A stretch of 64,000 nucleotides of DNA from a virus: IMG/VR virus record IMGVR_UViG_3300042691_028844, positions 22,581 through 86,580 of that record; one strand, written 5' to 3'. The notes under the pieces are model-generated. The model saw only the letters and a program-made list of their open reading frames with translations, was not told the origin of the DNA and did no database searches. The position numbers were made by a program, and so were the translations under genes. Of the stretch, positions 22,284-30,358 are shown in pieces; position 1 is the stretch's first letter; the number at the start of each line of letters is the position of its first letter.

Positions 22284-23804
22284 ATGCCGAGCCGGGAATC
22301 CTTTGCTTATCGTCGCGGTGCTCAGATCAAGGCAGTTAGAGCGCAAGAGGACACTTCAACTAAGTTAGATAACGTCTATTCGCGGGCTTCAGCGGATTTT
22401 CACACGTTCTGTACTCTTCTGGATAAGCCTCCGGCAAAGCACATGCTGGAGTGGCACCAGCACTTAATTACAGGTGCCTCAAACAAGTACTTAATTGATA
22501 TTGCTGGGCCGAATCTAGATATCTTAAGTCCCCGAGGATCCGCAAAGTCTACTGTACTTAACCTGTTTACCGCTTGGATCATAGGTAGGCACACATCAGC
22601 TGGGTTGCCACTGCAGATTATCTATGTGTCGTATAACATCGCCACTGCCACGCCGAAGAGCCGGATTATTAAGCAGCTGATCGATTCAACTGTCTACAAA
22701 AAGATTTTTCCTAAGGTCCAGCTAAAGGCTGGGATGCAGTCCGACATTGGCTGGTCGATTGACTTTGAGTACGCTGGTATTCCCCGCGTGGGCGATGAAG
22801 AGTTTACGTTGCGTGCTGCTGGCTTACGAGGTTCGATTACATCCAAACGCGCACATTTAGTTATCGTTGATGACCCTATTAAGTCCAGTACGGATATTAA
22901 AAATCCCGCAATTAGGGATGAAATGAATACTAACTGGTCGTCTGTTATTGCCCCAATTATCTTCGAGGGCGGACGCTCGATTTGTCTAGGCACCCGCTTC
23001 CACCCTCTAGACATTCATAAAACTCTCTTTGTTGAGTCTAAGGGATGGAAACAGGTGACTCAAGAGGCGCTTACCTACGACAACCACGGAAACCCCCGGA
23101 GTTACTGGCCGGAACAATGGTCTGTTAATTACCTGATGCAGCAGAAAGAACTTGATCCTGTTGCGTTTGCCTTCCAGTACCAACAACAACCCGTTCTTAC
23201 TTCGGATCTTATCGTTTCTCCTGAGTTAATCATTAAGGGAGATGTTGTTACAGAGTTCGATTCGCTCGCCGTGGGAATTGACCTCTCAGCTAGTCGTAGT
23301 GAAACAAGCGACTACACCGCATTTGTTCTCGGAGGACGCCTTAAGGACAAGTACTACATTATCGACGCTCATCAGTGTAGAAGTATCGGTAATTTAGAGA
23401 AGATAGATTTACTGTGCGACATGTTGTTGGAGTGGGGGATCCTGGTAAAACAGGATGGACAGTTCCTGCCTACTTATTCCACCGTTACCCTTGTTGTTGA
23501 GTCTGTTGCGTATCAAGCTTCTCTGGCTGCGGATATCCGGCGGGTTCTCTTAACTGAGCGGGGCTTAGGCAACCTTCACATTCACGAAGTCAAAGGCTTC
23601 CGTGGAGATAAGATTGCTCGGTTCAGAGGAACCCTCGGTTTGTTAGAGAATAAAAAGATCGTCTTTAACAAATATAGAAAGTTTGATGCGCTGCTTGACC
23701 AGCTGATTAATATAGGCGCTACGTCTCACGATGACTTACTTGACGCCTATACCTGGCTCATCACTTTCTTGCAGCGACGCGGAACCTTCTCCATCGAGTA
23801 CTAA
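22284..23804 (+). CDS. Terminase large subunit (506 aa)
   Basis: Packaging motor. N-terminal ATPase: Walker A SPRGSAKST (res. 82-90) and Walker B LVIVDDP (res. 192-198). C-terminal RNase-H-like nuclease: VGIDLSAS with D333, a middle TLVVESVAY strand, and SHDDLLDAYTWLITFL near the end with the last acidic residues. It drives DNA into procapsids at the portal (27075) and cuts DNA. Its N-terminal extension (res. 1-60) is helical and basic. The next gene starts 10 bases after its stop. Confidence 0.95.
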   Translation: MPSRESFAYRRGAQIKAVRAQEDTSTKLDNVYSRASADFHTFCTLLDKPPAKHMLEWHQHLITGASNKYLIDIAGPNLDILSPRGSAKSTVLNLFTAWIIGRHTSAGLPLQIIYVSYNIATATPKSRIIKQLIDSTVYKKIFPKVQLKAGMQSDIGWSIDFEYAGIPRVGDEEFTLRAAGLRGSITSKRAHLVIVDDPIKSSTDIKNPAIRDEMNTNWSSVIAPIIFEGGRSICLGTRFHPLDIHKTLFVESKGWKQVTQEALTYDNHGNPRSYWPEQWSVNYLMQQKELDPVAFAFQYQQQPVLTSDLIVSPELIIKGDVVTEFDSLAVGIDLSASRSETSDYTAFVLGGRLKDKYYIIDAHQCRSIGNLEKIDLLCDMLLEWGILVKQDGQFLPTYSTVTLVVESVAYQASLAADIRRVLLTERGLGNLHIHEVKGFRGDKIARFRGTLGLLENKKIVFNKYRKFDALLDQLINIGATSHDDLLDAYTWLITFLQRRGTFSIEY

Positions 23805-23814
23805 TACGCACGCG

Positions 23815-24690
23815 ATGAATAAACGAATTTGGGTCGCAATCACCGCACACAAACCTCTGGATAGGTTATCACCCTTACTGCATGTAATTTCTCAGTACGA
23901 GTCGTTTCCATTTGATGTTAAGGTTTGTGTTTACATTGATTATGACTCACAAAATGATGTTGAGCTTTTACACAACTTTTTCGGTATTTTTAAGAAGGTA
24001 GAAGTTGAAGTTAAAGTTGCTTCGCCTGGTTATGAAGATTGGTATTTAACCTGGGCGCACAAAACGGATCTAGCGCTTGAGATTCTCAATAAACGTGCAG
24101 ATTACTATATTTATCAAGAGAATGACATGGTATTAACTCTAGAGAACTTTAAGTACTGGATGGTTTGGCAACCTCGTCTAGCTCAGCGTGGATTAGAACC
24201 GGGCTTTATTCGGTACGAAAATTACAGCGGTTTAAAGGTCCCTTTTGATAATCACTACGTCTACTCGCTGACTAAAACCACGCCGGATATCTGGGGGTCA
24301 GTTGGGTTCACTGTCCCGAAGATTTTAGTTATTGATCACGAGATAGATTTATTTGTTCAGGTAGCCAACCCTTATTACGGGGGGATGATTCTCACTCAAG
24401 CTGACGGGGATAAATACATACGCTCAATGAGTTACGACCCGGAGATGAGCTATTCCCGCGTAGGCATTCGTAATTGGCCCATCGCAGATCGTAGTTCTAT
24501 GGGGTTGGCGTTCGAAGGTGTGCCAGCAGAGTACGAACACAGACGCTGCATTCCCCTTAAGAAAGTTTCAGAGGGTTACGAGCCCCTCGATTTTTGTTTG
24601 ATTCACCATGACGACTTCAAATATGCTCCGGAACTAAAGCAAAAAAATGTAACTTTATTAGATTGTAAGCAGATGTTTTCCTTGAGTTGA
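23815..24690 (+). CDS. Glycosyltransferase-like protein, GT-A type (291 aa)
   Basis: ATG 23815 is chosen because the longer frame (23731) would overlap the terminase coding end. The protein starts MNKRIWVAITAHKPLDRLSP, has VKVCVYIDYDSQNDVE, YYIYQENDMVLTLENFKYWM (a DxD-like site in END) and WGSVGFTVPKIL. This matches a glycosyltransferase-like group seen in cyanobacteria and phages. Sugar and acceptor are unknown. It is likely co-transcribed with the terminase. Confidence 0.65.
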   Translation: MNKRIWVAITAHKPLDRLSPLLHVISQYESFPFDVKVCVYIDYDSQNDVELLHNFFGIFKKVEVEVKVASPGYEDWYLTWAHKTDLALEILNKRADYYIYQENDMVLTLENFKYWMVWQPRLAQRGLEPGFIRYENYSGLKVPFDNHYVYSLTKTTPDIWGSVGFTVPKILVIDHEIDLFVQVANPYYGGMILTQADGDKYIRSMSYDPEMSYSRVGIRNWPIADRSSMGLAFEGVPAEYEHRRCIPLKKVSEGYEPLDFCLIHHDDFKYAPELKQKNVTLLDCKQMFSLS

Positions 24691-24725
24691 GAACTCCTCG
24701 TGGAGCTGAGTACGTAAAAGTCTGC

Positions 24726-24731
24726 TATACT
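24726..24731 (+). promoter_or_regulatory. -10 box TATACT plus strong RBS
   Basis: CTGCTATACTCTCGC is followed by AGGAAGGAG (24737-24745) and the GTG start at 24751. The ribosome site decides the GTG over the out-of-frame ATG at 24749 and later ATGs. Confidence 0.55.
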
Positions 24732-24750
24732 CTCGCAGGAAGGAGTACAT

Positions 24751-25110
24751 GTGAAGTTCTGTATAGAACAGACGCATACAACCTTCGTAAACATATTCAA
24801 GCTTTACATGGAACCATTTACTGGTTTAACCCGTCCTGAGGATCTGGTTGGCGTTTTAACCGAGCGTGGATCTAGATACGGTGCTTTCATGGGCCACGCG
24901 GGTGTCACTTGCAAGCTGAAAGACGTTATCCGCGCTGAGCTTAACCACCGTTCTAAACAACTTGAGGTAGATCAATTAGAGGCTTTAGATATGATTTGTC
25001 ATAAAATCGGACGAATTATTAATGGAGATGCCGACTATGACGACAGTTGGCGGGATATTGCTGGATATTCTATGCTTGTTTGTGATCGTTTAAACGGAAT
25101 TGTTCGCTAA
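24751..25110 (+). CDS. DUF6378-like protein (119 aa)
   Basis: Core: VLTERGSRYGAFMGHAGVTC, then QLEALDMICHKIGRIINGDA and DDSWRDIAGYSMLVCDRL. This is the pattern of a phage family (DUF6378) with a helical bundle resembling MazG-type folds; the conserved E-RG-xRYG and DSWRDIAGY parts are clear. A nucleotide-pool role has been proposed for such folds but is not shown. GTG start with strong RBS. Confidence 0.8.
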   Translation: MKFCIEQTHTTFVNIFKLYMEPFTGLTRPEDLVGVLTERGSRYGAFMGHAGVTCKLKDVIRAELNHRSKQLEVDQLEALDMICHKIGRIINGDADYDDSWRDIAGYSMLVCDRLNGIVR

Positions 25111-25130
25111 CTCTTCCTGGTTAAACTCGA

Positions 25131-25136
25131 TAGACT
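25131..25136 (+). promoter_or_regulatory. -10 box TAGACT
   Basis: CGATAGACTGTTTTTAAG lies 21 bases before the ATG at 25158. Confidence 0.45.
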
Positions 25137-25157
25137 GTTTTTAAGTAGAGCTTTTTT

Positions 25158-25451
25158 ATGGATTTTCGCGCTTTCGGCACCACGTATCCTTACTCTGGTA
25201 CGGTCCCCTTCACGAGCGGTTTCGGCATGGTGCCGCATGCTTCTGGCGGAGGAGAAGCACACTTTGCTTCCTGTAGAGCACTGTTTATTGAGGCGAAGTC
25301 AGGCGGTAGCGGAGGCTTTCTCGCTGTGGAGATGACGGACGCACCTAATCAGATCATACGGGCACAAAACCTTAAAGGGGATCAACTGTATCCTATCTCT
25401 TGTATCGCTATTCACAGCGGTGACGTTGCTGGCGTGTTTGTTCTTTACTGA
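25158..25451 (+). CDS. Small virion-type protein (97 aa)
   Basis: Starts MDFRAFGTTYPYSGTVPFTS, Gly/Ser/Phe-rich, with SGGSGGFLAVEMTDAPNQII and a hydrophobic beta-rich end (CIAIHSGDVAGVFVLY). Composition and size suit a head decoration or stabilising protein; inference only. It lies in the terminase-to-portal segment. Confidence 0.6.
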   Translation: MDFRAFGTTYPYSGTVPFTSGFGMVPHASGGGEAHFASCRALFIEAKSGGSGGFLAVEMTDAPNQIIRAQNLKGDQLYPISCIAIHSGDVAGVFVLY

Positions 25452-25472
25452 TTTCTCTGCTGAGGAGGGTTT

Positions 25473-25700
25473 ATGTCCGAAATAGCGAAGAAAAAGCACC
25501 CTGAAAAGTGGGCTAGAGCTAAGGCTAAAGCCCGCGCAAAACTCGGCGGCCATAGCGCTAGAGCTATGCAGCTCGCCACAAAGTACTACAAGGACATGGG
25601 AGGTGAGTATTCGGGTAGAAAATCCGGTGAAAATCGTCTCTCTCGCTGGTCTAAGGAAGATTGGCAGACGAAGGAAGAGTATGAGTCGAACAAAGACTGA
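25473..25700 (+). CDS. DUF5872-like basic protein (75 aa)
   Basis: A very basic 75-residue protein: KKKHPEKWARAKAKARAKLG, SARAMQLATKYYKDMGGEYS and NRLSRWSKEDWQTKEE. The LATKYYKxxGGxYxGxKSxxNxLxxWxxExW pattern matches a small family found alone and at the ends of other proteins in phages and giant viruses (DUF5872). Likely binds nucleic acid. GAGGAGGG precedes the ATG. Confidence 0.75.
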   Translation: MSEIAKKKHPEKWARAKAKARAKLGGHSARAMQLATKYYKDMGGEYSGRKSGENRLSRWSKEDWQTKEEYESNKD

Positions 25701-25702
25701 AA

Positions 25703-25921
25703 ATGGCTGATTTAGCTAGGGAGAAAGGGCGGACTGAACGTTATTTACCTCGTTCAGCTTGGGCTCAACTCAGCCCAGAGGAGCGTCGAGCGACGGATGA
25801 AAAGAAAAAGAGGGCCACGGCTGGCGATAAACCAGTGAATACCCGCGTGGCTAATACCGAAGCAGCCAAAAGAGCTCGCGCAAAAGCATCAGAGTACATC
25901 CGACGCAAATCTCAAGCCTAA
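25703..25921 (+). CDS. Basic protein, ERYLPRSAW type (72 aa)
   Basis: Starts MADLAREKGRTERYLPRSAW, then LSPEERRATDEKKKRATAGD and a basic helical tail. ERYLPxSAWxxLSPxERxATDxKKK recurs in small basic phage and virus proteins, often beside the DUF5872-like one, as here two bases upstream. Possibly DNA-associated. Confidence 0.7.
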   Translation: MADLAREKGRTERYLPRSAWAQLSPEERRATDEKKKRATAGDKPVNTRVANTEAAKRARAKASEYIRRKSQA

Positions 25922-25923
25922 AA

Positions 25924-26157
25924 ATGGAACCTTCCTCTAGTTCTGCTCGATATTTTCTTCGCGGTTACGTAGAAAAACCTAAGGATGAGCAGGGCGAGCA
26001 GCAATCTTTCGGGGCTGAGCCCGAAGAACCCTCTAAATTTGAGTCCCCGGAAGATTATCTGAACGAGGGGCCGAATATTGCGGACGTTGAGGAGGTCAAA
26101 GACCACTTAATCGAGAAAGCTCAGGCCGCGAAACGGGTATCTGCCCCCTACGCCTAG
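25924..26157 (+). CDS. Small acidic hypothetical protein (77 aa)
   Basis: Starts MEPSSSSARYFLRGYVEKPK; the rest is Glu/Pro-rich (GEQQSFGAEPEEPSKFESPE) with a C-terminal helix (VEEVKDHLIEKAQAAKRV). Two bases after the preceding gene. No family recognised. Such a charged, disordered protein could partner the basic ones before it (inference). Confidence 0.6.
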   Translation: MEPSSSSARYFLRGYVEKPKDEQGEQQSFGAEPEEPSKFESPEDYLNEGPNIADVEEVKDHLIEKAQAAKRVSAPYA

Positions 26158-26207
26158 CGTATTCCGTAAAAACCGTCCTAGTATGCTGCTAGCTCGCACC
26201 TGGCGCC

Positions 26208-27053
26208 GTGCTTTTTGACTGTTTTTTGTATTTCAACGAACGTGAACTGCTAGAACTGCGTTACGAGATACTCAAAGACGTTGTAGACGGCTTTATTATC
26301 ACAGACGCTAACAGAACTTTCAAAGGAGATCCTAAACCTTTTACTTGCGTTGATACTCTCCGCGAGCTGGGGATCCCTGAGGACAAAGTTCAGGTTCTAC
26401 ACGTTGAACTTCCCTCAAAGGAAGAGATTTTTGATCCATGGGTGAGGGAATACGCCCAAAGGGATGCTCTCGCCGTGGGTATGCGGATGACCCCTCCCGA
26501 CTCGGTGTTTTTCTTCAGCGATGTTGACGAAATTCCTCGCCCAGAAGCGTTACTAGACGCCGCTAAGATCGCTCAAAGGTCCCCAGATCGCTGTATACGC
26601 TTATCAATGCCTATGTTTTATGGGCGTGGCGATCTGCGGGTGGTGAATCCAAACGGTCGCGATTCGGAAGCACCAAATAATTGGGTTTGCGGCACAATTG
26701 TTTTACATGATCATCTACACCAAACACTTTCGCAAATTCGTCGTAACCCACGCGATGTTGTTTACGGCTATTGCGACGCCGGGTGGCACTTCTCCTGGAT
26801 GGGTGACTCAAATCGTTTGAAAACTAAGGTACAGTCGTTCTCTCACTGTTACGACGACATTCCTAATTCCGTGGCCCCAGCCGACAGTCAAGAATTGCTT
26901 GATTTTATGGATCAGTATAAGGCTGTTGAAGGCGCTACAGATCCGTTAGGGCGCACAGATCACATTCTGGTTAACTACCCGCATGAGCTTTTGCCTCCTG
27001 AGCTGTTTAGAATGGATCGAGTCAGAGATTTTCTGCTCCCGACTGTAGATTGA
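26208..27053 (+). CDS. Glycosyltransferase family 17 (281 aa)
   Basis: Starts at GTG 26208. The N-terminus DCFLYFNERELLELRYEILK is the hallmark of GT17 (the MGAT3-like N-acetylglucosaminyltransferases). FFFSDVDEIPRPEALL (res. 101-116) carries the acidic donor/metal motif, and DAGWHFSWMG lies near res. 184-193. GT17 enzymes transfer GlcNAc or related sugars; bacterial and phage members have unknown acceptors. It sits just before the portal gene. A TAGTAT box at about 26181 may drive it. Confidence 0.85.
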   Translation: MLFDCFLYFNERELLELRYEILKDVVDGFIITDANRTFKGDPKPFTCVDTLRELGIPEDKVQVLHVELPSKEEIFDPWVREYAQRDALAVGMRMTPPDSVFFFSDVDEIPRPEALLDAAKIAQRSPDRCIRLSMPMFYGRGDLRVVNPNGRDSEAPNNWVCGTIVLHDHLHQTLSQIRRNPRDVVYGYCDAGWHFSWMGDSNRLKTKVQSFSHCYDDIPNSVAPADSQELLDFMDQYKAVEGATDPLGRTDHILVNYPHELLPPELFRMDRVRDFLLPTVD

Positions 27054-27074
27054 ACGTAAGAGGATCCGGATCTA

Positions 27075-29303
27075 ATGCCTTCAGATAATCTGAGTGTCCG
27101 CAGTCGATTTTCAGAAATTCTGGAGGCTGCTAGAACCCAAGATCGTAGTAAACAGTCTACGACGATGGTTGTTCTCAGCCATCTTCAGCAGATGACGCTG
27201 CTGATGCTTAAAAAAGGACTATATTTTTATTGTGAACAAGATACCTATAATGCTCGAACTCGTTTTCTTCAAGATTTAATCGAGTTAAATAGATTAGACA
27301 TACGGTTTCCCGCAATTATCCGGAATTTTTTGATTGACGGCTGCGGATTGTTCTATTTCCGTCCTGACGTTAAGTTAAAGTACCAAATTTATTTCTTTAA
27401 TAAAAATCAATATAAGGTTTATCATGATGTAAACGGTAATATAGAGGAAGTCGTAATTCTTTATAGCTACCAAGTTAGAGGATCCTTGTTGGGTCTTCCC
27501 GGTGACTCGACGAACCAAAACAAGCGTTATGTTCGGTTGTCTCTGACCTCTGAATTCATATCAGAGTATGAATCAAATACCGAACTCAGTTTTGATTTAG
27601 AACCAGGCGGAATTATCAGTCCAAAGAGTAAAAAACCCAACGGTTTAGGGTTCATTCCCGCCGTGGAGGTTCTGAATAAGCCGAACTCCAGCGGAACTGA
27701 AGGCGAAGGGGACTTTGAGCAGTTCATGGAAGCGGTTGTGCTCCATGACCAGATGATGAGCACTATTGCCAAGAATATTGAGTTCTTCGGTAATCCCACG
27801 CTTGTCAGCTCCCGTCCCAGAAGTGATCTGGTCGAAGCTTCGGATGCTGAGCGCAATTTCAGACCGACTATTAGTAGTCAGAGCGGTTTTGCGGGGCCGG
27901 ATTCTCCGTCCACGCGTGTGTCGGAGCCATTCGGCGCATCTTCTGCGCTCGGGGGTCTCCGTGTTCCACGGATTATTGCGAACGTTGAGCCAACGGATCG
28001 AGTCGGTTTCATTACGCCCGACCCGGTTAACGGAGATATGAACCGTTACTCTCTCCTGTTACGGGAAGAGATTCGAACGGCTCTCGGAGGTGTCGACGAA
28101 ATTTCTGTGTCGGCTGGTGCAACCGCGACGGAAATTAAGGGTCTCATGGGTCGGGCTCAGGCCACGGCGCTCCGTAAGAACAAGAGCTTCCTGAATTACG
28201 GATTCTGTAAACTCTTGGAGATGATTATTTATCACCAAGAGAATGTATTTAGAGAGAGTTTTGCAGAAATTACTGGGCTGAAAGCTCCGCAGCCTCCGGC
28301 TGAAGAAACTGAAGAAAGCGTCACTCTTTATCAAACGAAGCTGGCTAAGTTTGAGGCCAAGCTTGACGCCGCTATTCAAAAAGCAACTCAAGAAGGGAAA
28401 GTCCCTCGGGGCGTCTACGGTCTTCCTCCGGATGGGGATCGTAAAGTTTCCTATCGTTTCCAAGGTGACGTTTACGAAGACACGGCCTACGACATTAATC
28501 AGAAGTCGATTGTCGTTCGTAACCTTCAAGAACTTGGCGTGGATAGCGTCGAAGCTCTTAAGTACCTCTTCCCTGATAAGACTGACAGTGAGCGGGCTGA
28601 GATGTTGAAGGGGTTCCCCTTCCGAATGATTCAGCAGACTCAGAGCGCTTTTCAACAATTTCTATTATTATTGAATCAGATGTTGCAAGTGCCACATCCG
28701 CTTCAGCCGAATCAACCGCTTGCGGCTGATCCCCGGCTAAATCTAACGGCCCTTCTTTATAGGACGTTTGATCACCTTGCGCAAGAACTGACTTACTCGG
28801 GCAGCTATGAGCCAGCAGATCCCAGCTTCGATCCCGAGCCCGGTATCCCCGGCGGTAGCTCCCTCGCAGGCAGCGCCAATGGCGGATATGGGCGCGGGCA
28901 ACTACCCACAATGGGTAGCACATACCCAGGCGGCACCTTCGGCAACTATGCCGCAAATGCCGTCGCCGGGAACACCGGTTTCGGTCCCTTCTACCAGCAA
29001 CCAGTCCAGCCAGTCTCAGTCCAGCTTCTCCCCGAACAATCCGTGGGAAGCGGCTATGAGCAGCCTGGAGCGGGTGGTTTCCCGGATCTCGCCGTCCCCC
29101 AGCCAGACAGCACAGTATCCTTCGTACCAAACGGCGCAGCCGGGTACAACACAGTACAATCCGAGTTTACAGGCCCAACCGGCGCAATATCCGGTGGCCC
29201 AGGCTCCGCAGACCTCGTACAGCAACGGCTATACGACCCCAACTTCCTCTCGGGGTTCTACGGAAACACCGCAGCTCAGCGCGGAAACCGCCGCCGTCGT
29301 TAA
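27075..29303 (+). CDS. Portal protein (742 aa)
   Basis: Called from position (after terminase, before scaffold and capsid), length, and layout: helical N-terminus, a beta-rich clip region (RPDVKLKYQIYFFNKNQYKV, EEVVILYSYQV), a long helical stem region (res. 215-420, with LREEIRTALGGVDEISVSAG) and a crown/barrel-type helical part. The last 165 residues are Gly/Pro/Gln-rich low-complexity sequence and share their DNA with the scaffold gene. The portal forms the ring at one capsid vertex through which DNA is packaged. Confidence 0.8.
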   Translation: MPSDNLSVRSRFSEILEAARTQDRSKQSTTMVVLSHLQQMTLLMLKKGLYFYCEQDTYNARTRFLQDLIELNRLDIRFPAIIRNFLIDGCGLFYFRPDVKLKYQIYFFNKNQYKVYHDVNGNIEEVVILYSYQVRGSLLGLPGDSTNQNKRYVRLSLTSEFISEYESNTELSFDLEPGGIISPKSKKPNGLGFIPAVEVLNKPNSSGTEGEGDFEQFMEAVVLHDQMMSTIAKNIEFFGNPTLVSSRPRSDLVEASDAERNFRPTISSQSGFAGPDSPSTRVSEPFGASSALGGLRVPRIIANVEPTDRVGFITPDPVNGDMNRYSLLLREEIRTALGGVDEISVSAGATATEIKGLMGRAQATALRKNKSFLNYGFCKLLEMIIYHQENVFRESFAEITGLKAPQPPAEETEESVTLYQTKLAKFEAKLDAAIQKATQEGKVPRGVYGLPPDGDRKVSYRFQGDVYEDTAYDINQKSIVVRNLQELGVDSVEALKYLFPDKTDSERAEMLKGFPFRMIQQTQSAFQQFLLLLNQMLQVPHPLQPNQPLAADPRLNLTALLYRTFDHLAQELTYSGSYEPADPSFDPEPGIPGGSSLAGSANGGYGRGQLPTMGSTYPGGTFGNYAANAVAGNTGFGPFYQQPVQPVSVQLLPEQSVGSGYEQPGAGGFPDLAVPQPDSTVSFVPNGAAGYNTVQSEFTGPTGAISGGPGSADLVQQRLYDPNFLSGFYGNTAAQRGNRRRR

Positions 29304-29745
29304 TCACTTCGGCATTGAGGCTCCCGGCATTCTGAATCAGTATGCCACGACCCTCGAAGATGCTCTGATTCAGCAGCAAGCTGTGCTCGAAAGTGTGGCC
29401 TCTCGTGCCGCTGCTATGGAGCACATTCTGACTGACGGTGAGCAGCTCGCTGATTACACCAATCGGTATTTCACTGATGTAGAGCCCATCGATATCGATG
29501 AGGCCATTACTGCAGTGACTCCTGATTACGGTTACCAGCAAAATGCTGAGTACACCCCCCGCTACGATCAGGTTCCCTCTATTCCCGCTAACGCGTCTGC
29601 TGGCTCCCGCCCCGTGGATCCCCAGACTCAGTGGAACGGTTTTGGTAACGTTATGAACCAGAGCCCCGATCAGGCTTGGCGCTATCTGTCTCAGATGAGC
29701 CCCGATGCTATCCGTAGCAAGCTTTTGTTTATGGATCAGGCTTGA
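28807..29745 (+). CDS. Capsid scaffold protein, overlaps portal by 497 nt
   Basis: ATG 28807 opens a 312-residue frame in a second reading frame of the portal gene's 3' end. The N-terminal part is Pro/Ser/Gln-rich; res. 77-95 (NNPWEAAMSSLERVVSRISP) and the helical section after res. 150 (APGILNQYATTLEDALIQQQ, AVLESVASRAAAMEHIL) look like a scaffold. The C-terminal helix (SPDAIRSKLLFMDQA) would bind the capsid protein. Later ATGs at 28879, 28948 or 29056 would shorten the overlap, but the conserved-looking NPWEAA block lies before 29056. A terminator follows at 29775. Confidence 0.72.
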   Translation: MSQQIPASIPSPVSPAVAPSQAAPMADMGAGNYPQWVAHTQAAPSATMPQMPSPGTPVSVPSTSNQSSQSQSSFSPNNPWEAAMSSLERVVSRISPSPSQTAQYPSYQTAQPGTTQYNPSLQAQPAQYPVAQAPQTSYSNGYTTPTSSRGSTETPQLSAETAAVVNHFGIEAPGILNQYATTLEDALIQQQAVLESVASRAAAMEHILTDGEQLADYTNRYFTDVEPIDIDEAITAVTPDYGYQQNAEYTPRYDQVPSIPANASAGSRPVDPQTQWNGFGNVMNQSPDQAWRYLSQMSPDAIRSKLLFMDQA

Positions 29746-29774
29746 TAGACTGGTTCTGGAATATCGAACTTAGG

Positions 29775-29799
29775 CCCCGTGAAAACGGGGTCTTTTTTT
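29775..29799 (+). terminator. Rho-independent terminator
   Basis: CCCCGT-GAAA-ACGGGG followed by TC and seven Ts: a stable GC stem with a GAAA tetraloop, 30 bases after the scaffold stop. Confidence 0.9.
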
Positions 29800-29844
29800 G
29801 TTTGTTACTTTTCAGCTAATATGTAGAAAGACTTGACCCGTACG

Positions 29845-30102
29845 ATGCCTTTTAAATCTGAGGCGCAACGCCGCAAATTTCACGCAATGGCTGACCGTGG
29901 CGAAATGCCTAGAAGCAAGGTAGACGAGTATGAAAGAGCGTCTAAAGGGGATATTCCTGAACGCGTAGGGGTTGAGAAACGAGAAATGAAAAGGAAGGCA
30001 AAGAAAAAAGCCCGCAAAAAACTTATGCGGACTGAGCAGCGAGAGACTAAACAAGAGGCTAGAAGCGGTGCCCCCGTGGCCGACACAGCTTCAAACGCTT
30101 AA
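29845..30102 (+). CDS. Small basic phage protein, MPFKSEAQRRKF type (85 aa)
   Basis: ATG 29845 is preferred to the TTG at 29833 because MPFKSEAQRRKFHAMADRGE is the usual start of this widespread small phage family. The protein is strongly basic (EKREMKRKAKKKARKKLM) and likely binds DNA or RNA. It lies just past the terminator, with GCTAATATG as a possible promoter box near 29815. Confidence 0.72.
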   Translation: MPFKSEAQRRKFHAMADRGEMPRSKVDEYERASKGDIPERVGVEKREMKRKAKKKARKKLMRTEQRETKQEARSGAPVADTASNA

Positions 30103-30124
30103 TTTCTTTACTCGGTAATTTCTA

Positions 30125-30349
30125 ATGCCTAACTCCATTGATCGTCGCCGTTTACAGACTCCTGCCGGTGTCTCGGATGAGGTAGAAAAACTCAAGGCCG
30201 AACTTGAGACTTTGCGGAAATTGTATCTGCAGGATATGGCTAATGTCAGCCGGGACATGCTGAGCCTTAGCGAACAGATTACTGCGCCCGCTGTGGCCGA
30301 GACCCTAGCGGATGACGAAAGCACGCCTCCGAGTAACTTGATCAATTAA
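30125..30349 (+). CDS. Small coiled-coil protein (74 aa)
   Basis: Starts MPNSIDRRRLQTPAGVSDEV; res. 17-55 form a coiled coil (EVEKLKAELETLRKLYLQDM). The tail is acidic/Pro-rich. It is nine bases before the next gene's GTG. Possible roles include head completion or scaffolding, none shown. Confidence 0.6.
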   Translation: MPNSIDRRRLQTPAGVSDEVEKLKAELETLRKLYLQDMANVSRDMLSLSEQITAPAVAETLADDESTPPSNLIN

Positions 30350-30358
30350 GGGCGCGCG

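Noticed and set aside
28059-28658. 199-residue minus-strand frame opposite the portal gene
   Set aside because: No start signal, Leu/Ser-rich shadow of the portal reading frame.
29747-29752. TAGACT box after the scaffold gene
   Set aside because: It precedes the terminator at 29775 and no gene starts between the two, so it is unlikely to work as a promoter.
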